Origin: Thiomonas delicata
GTDB lineage: Bacteria; Pseudomonadota; Gammaproteobacteria; Burkholderiales; Burkholderiaceae_C
NCBI RefSeq assembly: GCF_900088825.1
Contig: NZ_LT592171.1
Location: forward strand, 1,600,109-1,664,108
DNA length: 64,000 nucleotides
Direction of reading: 5' to 3'
Positions 10,901 through 18,696 of this stretch are shown here, one piece after another. Made by a program: the position numbers and the translations under genes. How positions within the stretch are numbered: position 1 is the stretch's first letter; each line of letters starts with the position of its first letter. The notes beneath the pieces were generated by a model. It did not search any database, had not been told where the DNA came from, and saw only the letters and a list, made by a program, of their open reading frames with translations.

Positions 10901-11085
10901 GCCAGGGTTCGGCCATGCAGCAACCGCTGGCGGTGGCCATCATCGCCGGTTTGGCGGTGCAACTGCCGCTGGTGCTGCTGCTCATGCCAGCCTTGTTCAA
11001 GCTGCTGGGCGGCAGCCTCGCCAGCGAAGACAATGACCCCACAGCAATCGATGAGGTAACAACCGATGCGCATTCTGCTGGTTGA
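7957..11085 (+). CDS. RND-family inner membrane efflux transporter
   Basis: Proton-driven pump of the AcrB superfamily, 1042 residues, the usual size. It shows the two-fold repeat of one transmembrane helix, a large periplasmic loop and five more helices. The TM4 motif GLVIDDAIVMSEHIVRR carries the paired aspartates of the proton relay. This favours the drug/hydrophobe (HAE-like) branch over heavy-metal CusA-type pumps, which have a different TM4 signature. The ATG at 7957 overlaps the adaptor stop; an ATG-like triplet 4 bp downstream is out of frame. The last 20 bp overlap the response regulator gene, so pump and regulator are co-transcribed. Substrate is unknown. Confidence 0.93.
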   Translation: MNVSQWLQRHRRSVLFLLALLAAGGVMAAFKLPVGLFPNVDFPRVVVSADAGDRPSRQMMLQVTYPLEQAVRRVPGVVDVRSTTSRGTADISVSFHWGTDMNVAAVQVNEAVTQKLPQLPPGTILSSKRMDPTVDPIIAYSLTSNTVPLTRIYDLAQFQLRPLLSSINGVGRVQVQGGEQEEYHVIVDPAKLQADGLSLGDVERTLATGNGVQAVGKLEDRYKLLLALADSRLRGAAQIGDLVLRATPTGVVRVRDVAVVTRSTVPQWIRVTADGHNAVLLNIYQQPGGNSVQIARMVRQALARYKLPPGVKLANWYDQSTLVVASAASVRDAILIGVVLAGLVLLLFLRSFKITLIAMITVPAVLAATVVLLYALGMSFNIMTLGGMAAAVGLVIDDAIVMSEHIVRRLGESHTGEEGGTARRSGVMHAAMEFFRPLAGSSASTVIIFVPLAFLSGVTGAFFKALALTMAAALVISFFVSWLAVPLLADRFITRRDVEKEQQREHGRLLSAFQRGYGRLLPALLRRPALLLVGLVPLLVVGWIAYHHVGSGFMPHMDEGGFILDYRSPPGTSLTETNRLLTQVESILRQTPEVQTWSRRTGAQLGGGITEANEGDFFVRLKPPPRKPIDQVMEAVRQRIETQVPGLKIEMAQLMEDLIGDLTAVPQPVEIKIFDDNPRQLTQLADKTAAGIAKIPGIVDVKSGIKPAGDALNIRLDPTRMALQGVDAQQVQAQLAALIGGSVATQIEQGPKMVGVRVWDAPDLRQTPEDIAALPLRAPDGHVFALREVANINILTGQPEITRENLKRMAAVTARISGRDLGSTIVAVKHVIDAPNYYPEGVYTRLGGLYKQQQIAFKGLLQVLVAAVLLVFFLLLFLYERFKVALAILAMPLAALPAVFIGLWISGIELNISAMMGMTMIVGIVTEVAIFYFSEVQELQQAHPDISLDAALVQAGINRMRPIAMTTLAAILTLAPLALAIGQGSAMQQPLAVAIIAGLAVQLPLVLLLMPALFKLLGGSLASEDNDPTAIDEVTTDAHSAG

Positions 11086-11755
11086 AGACGATTCCATGCT
11101 CGGCGCGGCCACGCAGCAGGCGCTGCGCGACGCGGCCCACGCGGTGGATTGGGTGCTGGACGGCGATTCGGCGCTGGCGGCCGTCAAGGCCTCCCCCTAC
11201 GAAGCCATGCTGCTCGACCTCGGCCTGCCCAAGCGCGACGGGCTGGCCGTGCTGCAGGCGCTGCGCCAGGCCGGCAACAATCTTCCGGTGATTGTCGTCA
11301 CCGCGCGCGACGGCGTCGACGACCGCATTCGCGGCCTCGATCTGGGCGCCGACGACTACCTCATCAAACCTTTCGAGGCCGGGGAATTGCTGGCGCGGCT
11401 GCGCGCCGTCGCCCGGCGCAAGGGCGGCCAGGCCCAGCCCGTGCTGAGCAACGGTCTGCTCAGCCTGGACCCGGCCACGCGTGAGGCCAATTTCGGCACC
11501 AGCGCAGCCCGCCTGTCCGCCCGCGAATACGCGCTGCTGCACGCCCTGCTGCTGCGCCCTGGCGCCATCCTGTCGCGCGCCGAACTGGAGGAACGCATCT
11601 ACGGCTGGAACGAGGAAGTGGAAAGCAATGCGGTGGAGTTCCTCATCCACGGCATCCGCAAAAAACTCGGACAGGCTGCGATCAAAAACGTGCGCGGCGT
11701 GGGGTGGATGGTGGACCGCGAAGCGCAACAACCCTCCGCCGCGCCCGGATCATGA
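11066..11755 (+). CDS. OmpR/PhoB-family response regulator (QseB/PmrA-like)
   Basis: DNA-binding response regulator of 229 residues. The receiver domain (1-115) has the acidic pair EDD at 7-9, the phospho-acceptor Asp51 in LLDLGLPKRDG, the Thr in VTARD and the Lys in IKPFEAGEL. A winged-helix domain follows (about 130-215), with LSAREYALLHALLLRPGAILSR and the recognition region SNAVEFLIHGIRKKLG typical of the QseB/PmrA/TctD group. It overlaps the pump gene by 20 bp and the kinase gene by 4 bp. It probably controls its own operon; a direct-repeat box upstream of the operon is a candidate site. Confidence 0.94.
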   Translation: MRILLVEDDSMLGAATQQALRDAAHAVDWVLDGDSALAAVKASPYEAMLLDLGLPKRDGLAVLQALRQAGNNLPVIVVTARDGVDDRIRGLDLGADDYLIKPFEAGELLARLRAVARRKGGQAQPVLSNGLLSLDPATREANFGTSAARLSAREYALLHALLLRPGAILSRAELEERIYGWNEEVESNAVEFLIHGIRKKLGQAAIKNVRGVGWMVDREAQQPSAAPGS

Positions 11756-13149
11756 ACCCTCTGACGCCGCTGCGGCGCTGGGCCGCGCAGTCGCTGCTGC
11801 GGCGGCTGTGGCTGTGGATGACGGTCATCGTCGTCGGCGTCGGCATCGCCACCGCCAGCCTGTCCTACTGGTTCGGCTACCAGGAAGCCAATGAGCTGCA
11901 GGATGCGCAGCTGCGCCAGATCGCCAGCCTCGCGCACCGCTGGGGCCATCCTCCGCAAGGCGTTGTCGAACCGCGCGGCGCCGACGTCGACCAGGACGCG
12001 CGCATCGTCGTCCAGCGCCTGGACTTGCCGGCGCCACACCATGGCCTGCATCTGCCGCCCGGTCTGGCCGACGGCATGCACGTCGTCGAGTCCGACGGGC
12101 ATGCCTGGCGGGTGTATGTGCGCGGTGGCGCGCATGGACGCATCGCCGTGGCCCAGCGCACCGATCTGCGCACCGACGCCGCGATCGACAGCGCCCAGCG
12201 CACTCTGTTTCCGCTGCTGGCCCTGATCCCTCTGCTGGCCCTGCTCGCGGCCTGGGTCGTGCGCCGGGCGCTGCGGCCGGTGCGCAGGCTGGCCGCTCAA
12301 GTCGACGCGCGCGACGACGACCGACTCGACGCGCTGCCGTTGGACGACGTGCCGCAGGAAATCCGCCCCTTCCTCGCCTCCATCAACCGCCTGCTGATGC
12401 GCCTGGCCGCCATGCTGGAACGTGAACGCCGCTTCGTCGCGGATGCCGCCCACGAACTGCGCACCCCGATTGCCGCACTCAGCCTGCAGGCCGAGAACCT
12501 GGAACACGCCGCGCTGCCCGACGACACGCGCGCCCGCCTGCGCAGCCTCCAGCAAGGCCTGGCGAGAACCCGTGCCGTGGTCGAGCAATTGCTCAGCCTG
12601 GCTCGCGCGCAGTCGGGCCGCGGCGTGGCGCTGCGCCCGACCGACCCGGCCCAGGTGCTGCACCACGTGATCGAAGATCTCATGCCCGTGGCCCAGCAGC
12701 GCCGCATCGATCTCGGCCTGGAACGCAACGAGGGCGCCCTTGTCCTCGCCGACCCCACCCAGCTCTACACCCTGCTGCGCAACGGGCTGGACAACGCCCT
12801 GCGCTATACAGCGCAGGGCGGGCGCGTGGACCTCGCCGTGTTCACGGAAGTGTCGGGCAACGGGGTGAAACGCGTGAACATCGATATCGCCGATACCGGG
12901 CCCGGCATCCCGCAGCAAGACCTGGAGCGCGCCTTCGAACCGTTCGAGCGCCTCGACCGCGCGGCCGAGTCCATGGGCAGCGGCCTGGGCCTGGCCATCA
13001 TGCGCAACATCGCGCAAAACCTCGGGGGCAGCATCCAACTCGACAACCGCCCCACCGGCGGCTTGCGACTGCGCTACAGCCAAACTGCGCTGCCCTCCAC
13101 AGCGTCGGCCATGGCGGAACCACCGCCCCTGCCAAGTGCCCGCGCTTAA
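11752..13149 (+). CDS. Sensor histidine kinase, partner of the preceding regulator
   Basis: Membrane-bound sensor of 465 residues. An N-terminal helix (about 20-40), a periplasmic domain of about 115 residues, a second helix (LFPLLALIPLLALLAAWVV) and a HAMP-like linker come first. The dimerisation domain then carries the phospho-accepting His234 in FVADAAHELRTPIAAL. The HATPase domain shows the N box LRNGLDNALRYT, the G1 box DTGPGIP and the G2 box GSGLGLAI. I chose the ATG at 11752 because it overlaps the regulator stop (ATGA) and puts the first helix near the N-terminus. Architecture and neighbour fit the QseC/PmrB/TctE group; the signal is unknown. Confidence 0.94.
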   Translation: MNPLTPLRRWAAQSLLRRLWLWMTVIVVGVGIATASLSYWFGYQEANELQDAQLRQIASLAHRWGHPPQGVVEPRGADVDQDARIVVQRLDLPAPHHGLHLPPGLADGMHVVESDGHAWRVYVRGGAHGRIAVAQRTDLRTDAAIDSAQRTLFPLLALIPLLALLAAWVVRRALRPVRRLAAQVDARDDDRLDALPLDDVPQEIRPFLASINRLLMRLAAMLERERRFVADAAHELRTPIAALSLQAENLEHAALPDDTRARLRSLQQGLARTRAVVEQLLSLARAQSGRGVALRPTDPAQVLHHVIEDLMPVAQQRRIDLGLERNEGALVLADPTQLYTLLRNGLDNALRYTAQGGRVDLAVFTEVSGNGVKRVNIDIADTGPGIPQQDLERAFEPFERLDRAAESMGSGLGLAIMRNIAQNLGGSIQLDNRPTGGLRLRYSQTALPSTASAMAEPPPLPSARA

Positions 13150-13208
13150 GGCAAACAAATTGAAGCGTCAGCCTGGATTGGCTCGACTGTGAAATAATTG
13201 AACGCTTT

Positions 13209-13295
13209 GCCGGGATGGCGGAATCGGTAGACGCAGCGGACTCAAAATCCGCCGCCCTTAAAAGCGTGGGGGTTCGAGTCCCCCTCCCGGCACCA
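13209..13295 (+). tRNA. tRNA-Leu (anticodon CAA), CCA encoded
   Basis: An 87-nt class II tRNA. The acceptor stem GCCGGGA pairs with TCCCGGC, followed by discriminator A and an encoded CCA at 13293-13295. The anticodon stem GCGGA/TCCGC encloses the loop CTCAAAA, giving anticodon CAA at 13243-13245. A variable arm and a TTCGAGT T-loop in a GGGGG/CCCCC stem follow. Its 3' end lies 174 bp before a tyrosine recombinase gene, so it is the probable integration target of the island. Confidence 0.97.
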
Positions 13296-13327
13296 CGAAC
13301 ATTTATCACCAAACACCGCTTAACCCC

Positions 13328-13366
13328 TAAAAGCCACGTAATTCAATGAGTTACGTGGCTTTTTTG
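13328..13366. terminator. Rho-independent terminator after tRNA-Leu
   Basis: The inverted repeat AAAAGCCACGTAA / TTACGTGGCTTTTT encloses a 9-nt loop and ends in a run of six Ts. The A-run on the other side means it could work in both directions. It separates the tRNA from the integrase gene. Confidence 0.85.
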
Positions 13367-13469
13367 TTGCTTCATCTAACCACCAATCATCGCCATTTTC
13401 GATAATTTCCCATACCATTTGCACCAAATTTGCACCAGGTGCTGCACCAAGCTTGGAGGTGAACGGGGG

Positions 13470-14480
13470 ATGGGAACGGTCGTCAAGCGCGGCAAGACAT
13501 TTCGGGCGCAAGTCAGGCGCCATGGCATCAGCCGGTCCGCGACCTTCGATACGAAGGCCTCAGCTTACGCATGGGTCGAACAAGTCGAGCGGGACATCGA
13601 TGCCGGCGCTTCCGGTGACACGGTCGCCCCTGCTGGAGCGACGTTCGCCACCCTGCTCGAACACTACCGAGATCAGGTGAGCGAATCCAAGCGCGGCAAG
13701 CGCTGGGAGGTCGCGCGCATCCACCGTACATTGCGAGACCCGATTGCCGAGGTGCCGCTGGCGCGTCTGGCACAACCTGCTGTCGTGGCATGGAGAGACC
13801 GGCGATTAAAGCAGGTCAGCCCCGCATCGGTGCAGCGCGAATGGAACCTGCTGTCGCACGCCTGCAGTCTGGCCGTCAGGGAGTGGCATTGGCTGGTCGA
13901 AAACCCGTTTACTGGGGTGCGGCGCCCTCCCCCAACCCCGCCAAGAGACCGCTTGGCAACCGAGGCGGAACTGGGTCGCATCCTCTTGACGCTCAGCTAT
14001 CAGCCTGGACTGCGCCCATCCACGATTTCGCAGCGCATTGGAGCCGCTGCGGTGTTCGCTGTCGAGACGGGCATGCGGGCCGGCGAAATTGCCAAGTTGA
14101 CCTGGGCCGACGTCGCTCCGACCGTCGCGACGGTGCGTTCAGGCAAGACCGCCGCCGCAACACGCCGTGTTCCGCTCTCACCCGTCGCGCAAACCGTGTT
14201 GTCAGGGCTGAAACCGGATCCGGTCGACCTCACGGCCAGAGTTTTTGATCTGGCTACATCGCAGCTCGATTCGCTGTGGCGCAAAGCGAAGAAGCACGCC
14301 ATGATCGAAGATCTGCATTTCCACGATCTGCGGCATACGGCAGTTACCCGACTCGCCAAGAAACTCCCCATTCTGGATCTGGCGAGGATGATCGGGCACA
14401 AGGATCTTCGCATGCTGCAAATCTAAATCTATTACAACGAAAGCGCCGAGACGATGGCGGATCGACTCAAGATGGATTGA
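13470..14480 (+). pseudogene. Tyrosine recombinase (phage-type integrase), truncated before catalytic Tyr
   Basis: Site-specific recombinase gene next to tRNA-Leu, the usual place for an island integrase. It starts at ATG 13470 with GGAGGT nine bases upstream. Visible parts are an N-terminal DNA-binding arm, a SAM-like core-binding domain (about 60-150) and a catalytic domain with Arg in ETGMRAGEIAKLTW, HDLRHTAVTRL and GHKDLRMLQI. An in-frame TAA at 14424-14426 ends translation there. Beyond it the frame continues IYYNESAETMADRLKMD and stops at 14480. The stop lies in AAATCT-AAATCT, a perfect 6-bp tandem duplication; removing one copy restores LQIYYN with the catalytic tyrosine. The 318-residue product therefore lacks the nucleophile and should be inactive. 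Confidence 0.9.
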
Positions 14481-14498
14481 AGGGGCCTACGCCGACGA

Positions 14499-14681
14499 GC
14501 CAAGACCGTGGCCGATTGCTGGTTGCTTCAAGCCTCGCAACAAGATCGGCTTGGACGCGGCACCGGAGGCCCTGAAGGACGCCCGGGCCCGCAACAGGGC
14601 CTCGGTCGATGCCATCTGGCACTACGCCAAGTCTGCCGCGTGGCCAACGTGATGCGGCCCGATCTGGAGAACATCGCATGA
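14499..14681 (+). pseudogene. AbiEi-type antitoxin, C-terminal remnant with frameshifts
   Basis: When frames are joined, the region reads AKTVADC, then FKPRNKIGLDAAPEALKDAR and RASVDAIWHYAK, then CRVANVMRPDLENIA and a stop. This is the conserved C-terminus of AbiEi-family (type IV) antitoxins. Two lesions separate the pieces: an extra TGGTTGC at about 14516-14522, which looks like a short tandem duplication, and one missing base before TCTGCCGCGTG at about 14630. The rest of the gene is absent. Its stop overlaps the start of the abiEii remnant (ATGA), as in intact abiE operons. Confidence 0.75.
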
Positions 14682-14773
14682 GCCTGGCGCGGGCAACGAA
14701 TCAGGCGAATATTGCAGCCCCCGTCCGTGCGCGCCTGCTCAACCTCGCCAAGACGCAGGGTGTCGATTTCAAT
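14678..14773 (+). pseudogene. AbiEii-type nucleotidyltransferase toxin, 5' fragment split by transposon
   Basis: The ATG at 14678 overlaps the abiEi stop. The fragment encodes MSLARATNQANIAAPVRARL and continues LNLAKTQGVDFN, the typical AbiEii N-terminus. Coding sequence is interrupted at 14773, where the inverted repeat of the ISL3-type element begins. The gene resumes at 19306 on the far side with QVLARFALERSLDR, matching the next expected residues. The split is at a perfect 8-bp target duplication (ATTTCAAT). Confidence 0.8.
14766..14773. repeat. Target-site duplication, left copy (ATTTCAAT)
   Basis: The 8-bp sequence ATTTCAAT occurs here directly outside the left inverted repeat and again at 19298-19305 directly outside the right one. 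Eight base pairs is the usual duplication length for ISL3-family insertions. Confidence 0.9.
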
Positions 14774-14795
14774 GGCTATCCGGATTTGACTGTGT
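14774..14795. repeat. Left terminal inverted repeat of element 1
   Basis: Begins GGCTATCCGGATTTGACTGT. The right end, read inward, begins GGGTATCCAGATTTGAGTGT. The mismatches are at positions 3, 9 and 17 of 22. Confidence 0.88.
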
Positions 14796-14803
14796 AGGAA
14801 GGC

Positions 14804-15822
14804 TCAGAGCCTGCCTTCCTGGATGAGCCTGGCCAGTGTTGAAATGTCCACACCGTAGTTCTTCTCTGCTTCTGGCGCCTCGTGTTGAAACGTGGTGAAC
14901 GTCGCCATGCGCCCGGCCATGTCGTCGGCCATTACTTCACGGCGGCGGAATTTCGGCCTGACCTTGTTGTGCACGCCCTCGGTGAAGAGGATCTTCGCGC
15001 GCAGCGCCTCGAAGCTGTAGCCGCGACCCAGGCGATTCATGACCCGGATGAGGCTGTTCAGGCTCTCGGTGTACGCGTTGGTGACCGGGTGGTCGAAGTA
15101 GGCGAGGATCTGCGGCTGCCAGTTGGTGAAGGCGCGGATCACATGGAACTTGTCGATGACGATGCGCGCGTCGGGCATGACCGCCTGCACCGCGTCGCGG
15201 TATGGCACCCACATATCCATCGCCACGGTCTGAACATCGTGGCGGCCGTCGAGGTTGCCCAGATAGTTGATGACCGTCTTCTTGTCGCGGTTCGGCAGCA
15301 GGTTGACGATGGTGTTGCTGCGGATGTTGGAGATCACGCAGCGTGGCTTGATGATGTGAATCTCGTCGATGCCCATCCAGGTCGGCGTCTCGAAGCGAAC
15401 TGTCTTCTCCAACTCGTTCACGTAGTCGCGGAAGATGTTGCGCACCGTCTTTTCATCGAGGCCGATGTCTTCCGCGATGCTGGCGAAAGTGCGCCGCAGG
15501 CTTTGCTGGCCGATCCAGACGACCAGGCGGTCGGTCATCTCCCGCTTGGTGTTGATTGCTGGCAGCGGCTCCATGAAGGTCTTGCCGCACGCCTGGCACC
15601 TCCAACGCTGGGTGTCCACGTAGATGCCCACGCGTTGCCGTGGATCAACAAATCACGCACGATCTGCTCGTTGCGACCATGGCCCAGCAGGCAGTCGTGT
15701 CCGCATGCCCGACAGTGGGTTGGCGTCTGCGCAATCTCGGCGCTGATGTGGTAGTCGTGCTCGGTTTCCTCAACCCGCAATACCTTGTAGGCGGGGAGAT
15801 TCAGGATATTAGCGGGAATTTT
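14804..15822 (-). pseudogene. ISL3-family transposase, frameshifted and internally deleted
   Basis: The 3' two thirds are nearly identical to the intact transposase at 50107-51435. Three things break the gene. An in-frame 312-bp deletion (joint near 15140) removes 104 residues, from the segment starting VRMANDAVER to the one ending HDAFADL, leaving DKFHV joined to IRAFTNW. A one-base loss near 15632 shifts the frame after LIHGN. The normal ATG is replaced, so the N-terminus reads KIPANILNLPAYKV without a start. The N-terminal 60 residues differ clearly from the intact copy (for example CRACGHDCLLGHGRNEQ against CTNCGSDRLLRYGRNEQ), while the rest is almost the same. The gene therefore looks like a recombinant of two related elements. 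Confidence 0.92.
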
Positions 15823-15942
15823 ATAATACCCAGTGATGCGATCATGGATCAGGATCGGAAAATTGGAACGGATCGACGAACTCAAGAGGCTCCCGGCACG
15901 CGACTCGGATATGGAAGAATCATCACGGTGTTTTGTGATAAA

Positions 15943-17259
15943 TTACTTGCAGTAAGTGCGCACTATGCAACTTGGTGGATACGGGACGGTCCCATCAGTA
16001 TTAATAAGAATCGAGCCGTACGGTGGAGTGTACATCTGGCCGCACGTATAAGTTGCTTGAACACGCATAGACCCATGCATAGTATTCATGCTCCCATATT
16101 GGCGGAAGATTGAAAAGACGGCTTGCGTTTGATTATAAAATAGATCTGCAGTTGTGCTTGGTGTCCACGGGCCATCGAAGTTGCCTTCGCTAGAATGTAT
16201 TACGCTTGCATAACAGGCGGTCCAACTTTCTGCATCGTTTTCAGCGGCCGCTAAGGTTGTTTCTGAACCTGGGTTTGCGCAGCCAGCTACGGATCCAGTG
16301 ATGGCATCCGCCGAAATAAGCGATGCATTGTAATAGCGTGTTAGCACAATAGGCGGCTGGAGTGATGGATATCCATTATTTTCAAGCTGCAAATACAGCG
16401 TCCCGATATCGCTCGTAATCCCAGTTCCCTGTTGCCCTTCTAGATAGCACGTCAGACTATGCCCGCTCCAGTCATCCGAGCAGAACTCCGACGTGTTCGG
16501 GGTTGGCGGCTCGATGCTGGGGTTGAGCACGCCGTCGGCCACACTCGCCAGCTTGATCACCAAGTCCAGCGAGTTGAGTGTGTACTGTCCCGGTAGCAGT
16601 GATGTGGGCGGAGCAATGTCATACGCTGCGATGAATTGAGCGCTATGCCCGGCTGTGAATGTGTTGTAGGCCGGGTAGGCAAAAAGATTGCCCTGAGAGT
16701 GTGCCGTCAGAAGGATGTCATCGCCTGCGTTGTACCAGCCATCTAACGCCGTGCTCATCGCCGCCGTATCGGCCCGCGTCGGCGGGTGTGCAGCCTCGTA
16801 CATCAGATCGGCGGCATTGAGATTGACGACCGACTGATTGCCTGGGTTCATGAAGATGTACAGCAAATAGTCATACCAGGCTGGCGCGGGGCGGCCATTC
16901 TCGTTGGCGATTTGCCAGAGGGTTTCGACAACGTCCTGCCAAGCGCCTTTGATGGCATCGACCATGGAGGTGAGCGTTCCCTTGTCAGATGGCAGGTTGT
17001 TTAGACCGCTACTATTGTATAGCAATTCGAAATCGCCGTTCTGACAGGCGGTTGTGTCGGAGGGGTTGGCGCAAATGGCGGACTTTAAGAATTTTATATC
17101 CTTATAGGCCCCAATTTTTGTGACAAAAACACCATTGATAAATGGAATAATAATCTTGTGCGCTGGGCAAGTCTGCGCTAAAACAAACCTTTCCGGGACC
17201 ATAAGCAGGGAAGCTAGAAGAAGCGCCGAAAGGAAATAAGTGGCGATATTTCGAAGCAT
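15943..17259 (-). CDS. Secreted alpha/beta-hydrolase-like protein (AHSQG nucleophile motif)
   Basis: A 438-residue protein of no family I can name. The ATG at 17259 gives a signal peptide (MLRNIATYFLSALLLASLLM and an AQ-type cleavage site); a TTG 18 bp upstream would overlap the lipoprotein gene by 4 bp. The mature start TCPAHKIIIPFINGVF looks like a first hydrolase strand. Residues 186-190 are AHSQG in DDILLTAHSQGNLFAYPAY, the GxSxG-type elbow of lipases and esterases. Several cysteines (for example SEFCSDDW, SLTCYLEG, CYASV, ATYTCGQ) fit a disulphide-bonded exported protein. Base composition is more AT-rich than its surroundings. It lies just downstream of a lipoprotein and a barrel gene inside the transposon. 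The catalytic Asp and His cannot be assigned with confidence. Confidence 0.8.
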   Translation of the reverse strand: MLRNIATYFLSALLLASLLMVPERFVLAQTCPAHKIIIPFINGVFVTKIGAYKDIKFLKSAICANPSDTTACQNGDFELLYNSSGLNNLPSDKGTLTSMVDAIKGAWQDVVETLWQIANENGRPAPAWYDYLLYIFMNPGNQSVVNLNAADLMYEAAHPPTRADTAAMSTALDGWYNAGDDILLTAHSQGNLFAYPAYNTFTAGHSAQFIAAYDIAPPTSLLPGQYTLNSLDLVIKLASVADGVLNPSIEPPTPNTSEFCSDDWSGHSLTCYLEGQQGTGITSDIGTLYLQLENNGYPSLQPPIVLTRYYNASLISADAITGSVAGCANPGSETTLAAAENDAESWTACYASVIHSSEGNFDGPWTPSTTADLFYNQTQAVFSIFRQYGSMNTMHGSMRVQATYTCGQMYTPPYGSILINTDGTVPYPPSCIVRTYCK

Positions 17260-17273
17260 ATCTATAGCGACGC

Positions 17274-17966
17274 TCAATAGGATTTACAAGTGTCTCCAGA
17301 CGGGAGTCCGAGAGGGCCGCTTGGCGCATTGTTATAGGCCATATATGCTTTCTGACGGATAGGTGTGTTCGCAATCATGAAATCGATGGCATTGGTCCAA
17401 CCGGGGTCATAAAATACACTACCCAATGAGTCGCCTAGGCAGTTAACCGCATTGCCAACTTCTGCGTCGACCGCAGCGAGCGCTTTTGCGTTGGTGGGAT
17501 CAACCAATAATGCGTCCTGAGTCGCATGTGCCTCTTGCACCATGGCCGCCTTCTGCGCCGCCGTCATCGGCAATCCCTGAATCCAGTTGTAGATATCCAC
17601 CCGGATGCCGTGGGCGTTGGTGATGCCCGCGATAGTGGAGGTTTGATCTAGCAACTGTGGGTGCGCGATCATGTAACGCGCTGAGTTCAGCACATAAAGC
17701 CTCAGCGCTTCGCCCGTCAGCACCCCCTTGACGGGCTGTGGCGCCGGGGGTATGGGCCAAGGCTGCGCCTTGGCTGCGATCGGCGCAGAAGCCGATGAAG
17801 CGGGCTTTGTGGGAGAAGAACTCGGACTTGCAGAGGCCGCTTTGGTGCACGTCGGGCAACTCAAAGTCGTGCTGGCGGCCCCTCCGCCGCCACAACCCGC
17901 AAGCACGACCGCCAGACTTGTACACAACGAACCAATTAGACGCTTCATGCCAATGCGAAGATGCAT
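17274..17966 (-). CDS. Uncharacterised lipoprotein
   Basis: A 230-residue protein with a good type II signal peptide: basic MHLRIGMKRL, a hydrophobic core, and the lipobox LAGC with Cys25 followed by GGGG. A Ser/Pro/Ala-rich linker of about 50 residues follows, probably a tether, and then a mostly helical domain (GEALRLYVLNSARYMIAHP and AAQKAAMVQEAHATQDALL). I chose the ATG at 17966 because GAGGAG sits 8 bases upstream. The gene is 14 bp ahead of the hydrolase and 18 bp behind the barrel gene, all on one strand, so the three look like one operon. Function unknown; a chaperone, inhibitor or surface partner of the hydrolase is conceivable. Confidence 0.78.
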   Translation of the reverse strand: MHLRIGMKRLIGSLCTSLAVVLAGCGGGGAASTTLSCPTCTKAASASPSSSPTKPASSASAPIAAKAQPWPIPPAPQPVKGVLTGEALRLYVLNSARYMIAHPQLLDQTSTIAGITNAHGIRVDIYNWIQGLPMTAAQKAAMVQEAHATQDALLVDPTNAKALAAVDAEVGNAVNCLGDSLGSVFYDPGWTNAIDFMIANTPIRQKAYMAYNNAPSGPLGLPSGDTCKSY

Positions 17967-17984
17967 GAGAAAACTCCTCGATGT

Positions 17985-18653
17985 TCAGAAACTGCGCTGC
18001 AAGACCAACCCCAGCACGGGATACCAGCGCAGTTGATTCAATGCCCCAGTCAGATCCTGGCGTTGCGCATCCAGGTCCGTGCGCAACGCCGTTTGCTGCG
18101 CTCCACCCAGCGTGGTCACCCCTTGCAGATGGACCATGGCGCCGCCTTGGTACAACGCACCGACATCGACCTGCCAATGCCACCCCCTGACCACCGGTGC
18201 ATTGCCTTGCCAGCCCACACCCAGATAAGGGTCCCAGCGCGCATAACGGGCTTGCCCATCCAGACTGCTGACATCCTGGGCGCTGTAAGTGTGGCCGTTG
18301 AGGACATAGCCCCCAGCCGTGGCCGTCGCCTGCAGATTGATGCGGGAGTCGTTGTAGAGAACCCCGGCACTCAGGAAGAACCGACCCAGGAACGGTGCAT
18401 AGTTGGCACGCATCATGGCACTGCGCAATTGAACGGTGCCGTCCGTATGTCCACCGCCGCTGTCATAGCTGTGGTACAGATTGGACTCCTGAATGGACGC
18501 CTCGATGCTAAGACTCTCTGGCACGACATCACGGCTGACAACTAGACCAGCCCCGAGTGTGCCGAGGCTGATCCCAGCCGACCAGGGCGACGCTGCCCAC
18601 GCATGAGAAAAACCGAGAAACAAACCGAAAACTGAACCGATAAGGTGTCTCAT
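17985..18653 (-). CDS. Predicted outer membrane beta-barrel protein
   Basis: A 222-residue protein with a clean signal peptide (MRHLIGSVFGLFLGFSHAWA). Alternating hydrophobic/polar strands follow, with glycine and aromatic girdles: SAGISLGTLGAGLVVSRDV, FLSAGVLYNDSRINLQAT, WDPYLGVGWQG, WHWQVDVGALYQGG. It ends LRWYPVLGLVLQRSF with a C-terminal Phe, as in BAM-assembled barrels. GGGGAGGAAG lies immediately before the ATG at 18653, fixing the start. It is first in a three-gene set with a lipoprotein and a secreted hydrolase. The size would suit 8-10 strands. I do not recognise a named family. Confidence 0.75.
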   Translation of the reverse strand: MRHLIGSVFGLFLGFSHAWAASPWSAGISLGTLGAGLVVSRDVVPESLSIEASIQESNLYHSYDSGGGHTDGTVQLRSAMMRANYAPFLGRFFLSAGVLYNDSRINLQATATAGGYVLNGHTYSAQDVSSLDGQARYARWDPYLGVGWQGNAPVVRGWHWQVDVGALYQGGAMVHLQGVTTLGGAQQTALRTDLDAQRQDLTGALNQLRWYPVLGLVLQRSF

Positions 18654-18696
18654 CTTCCTCCCCAGGCATGGAGAACACAACCGAATTCGGATGAGC

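Noticed and set aside
13320-13523. Short minus-strand frame beside the terminator
   Set aside because: It includes the terminator stem and overlaps the integrase start; no ribosome site and no likeness to a known protein.
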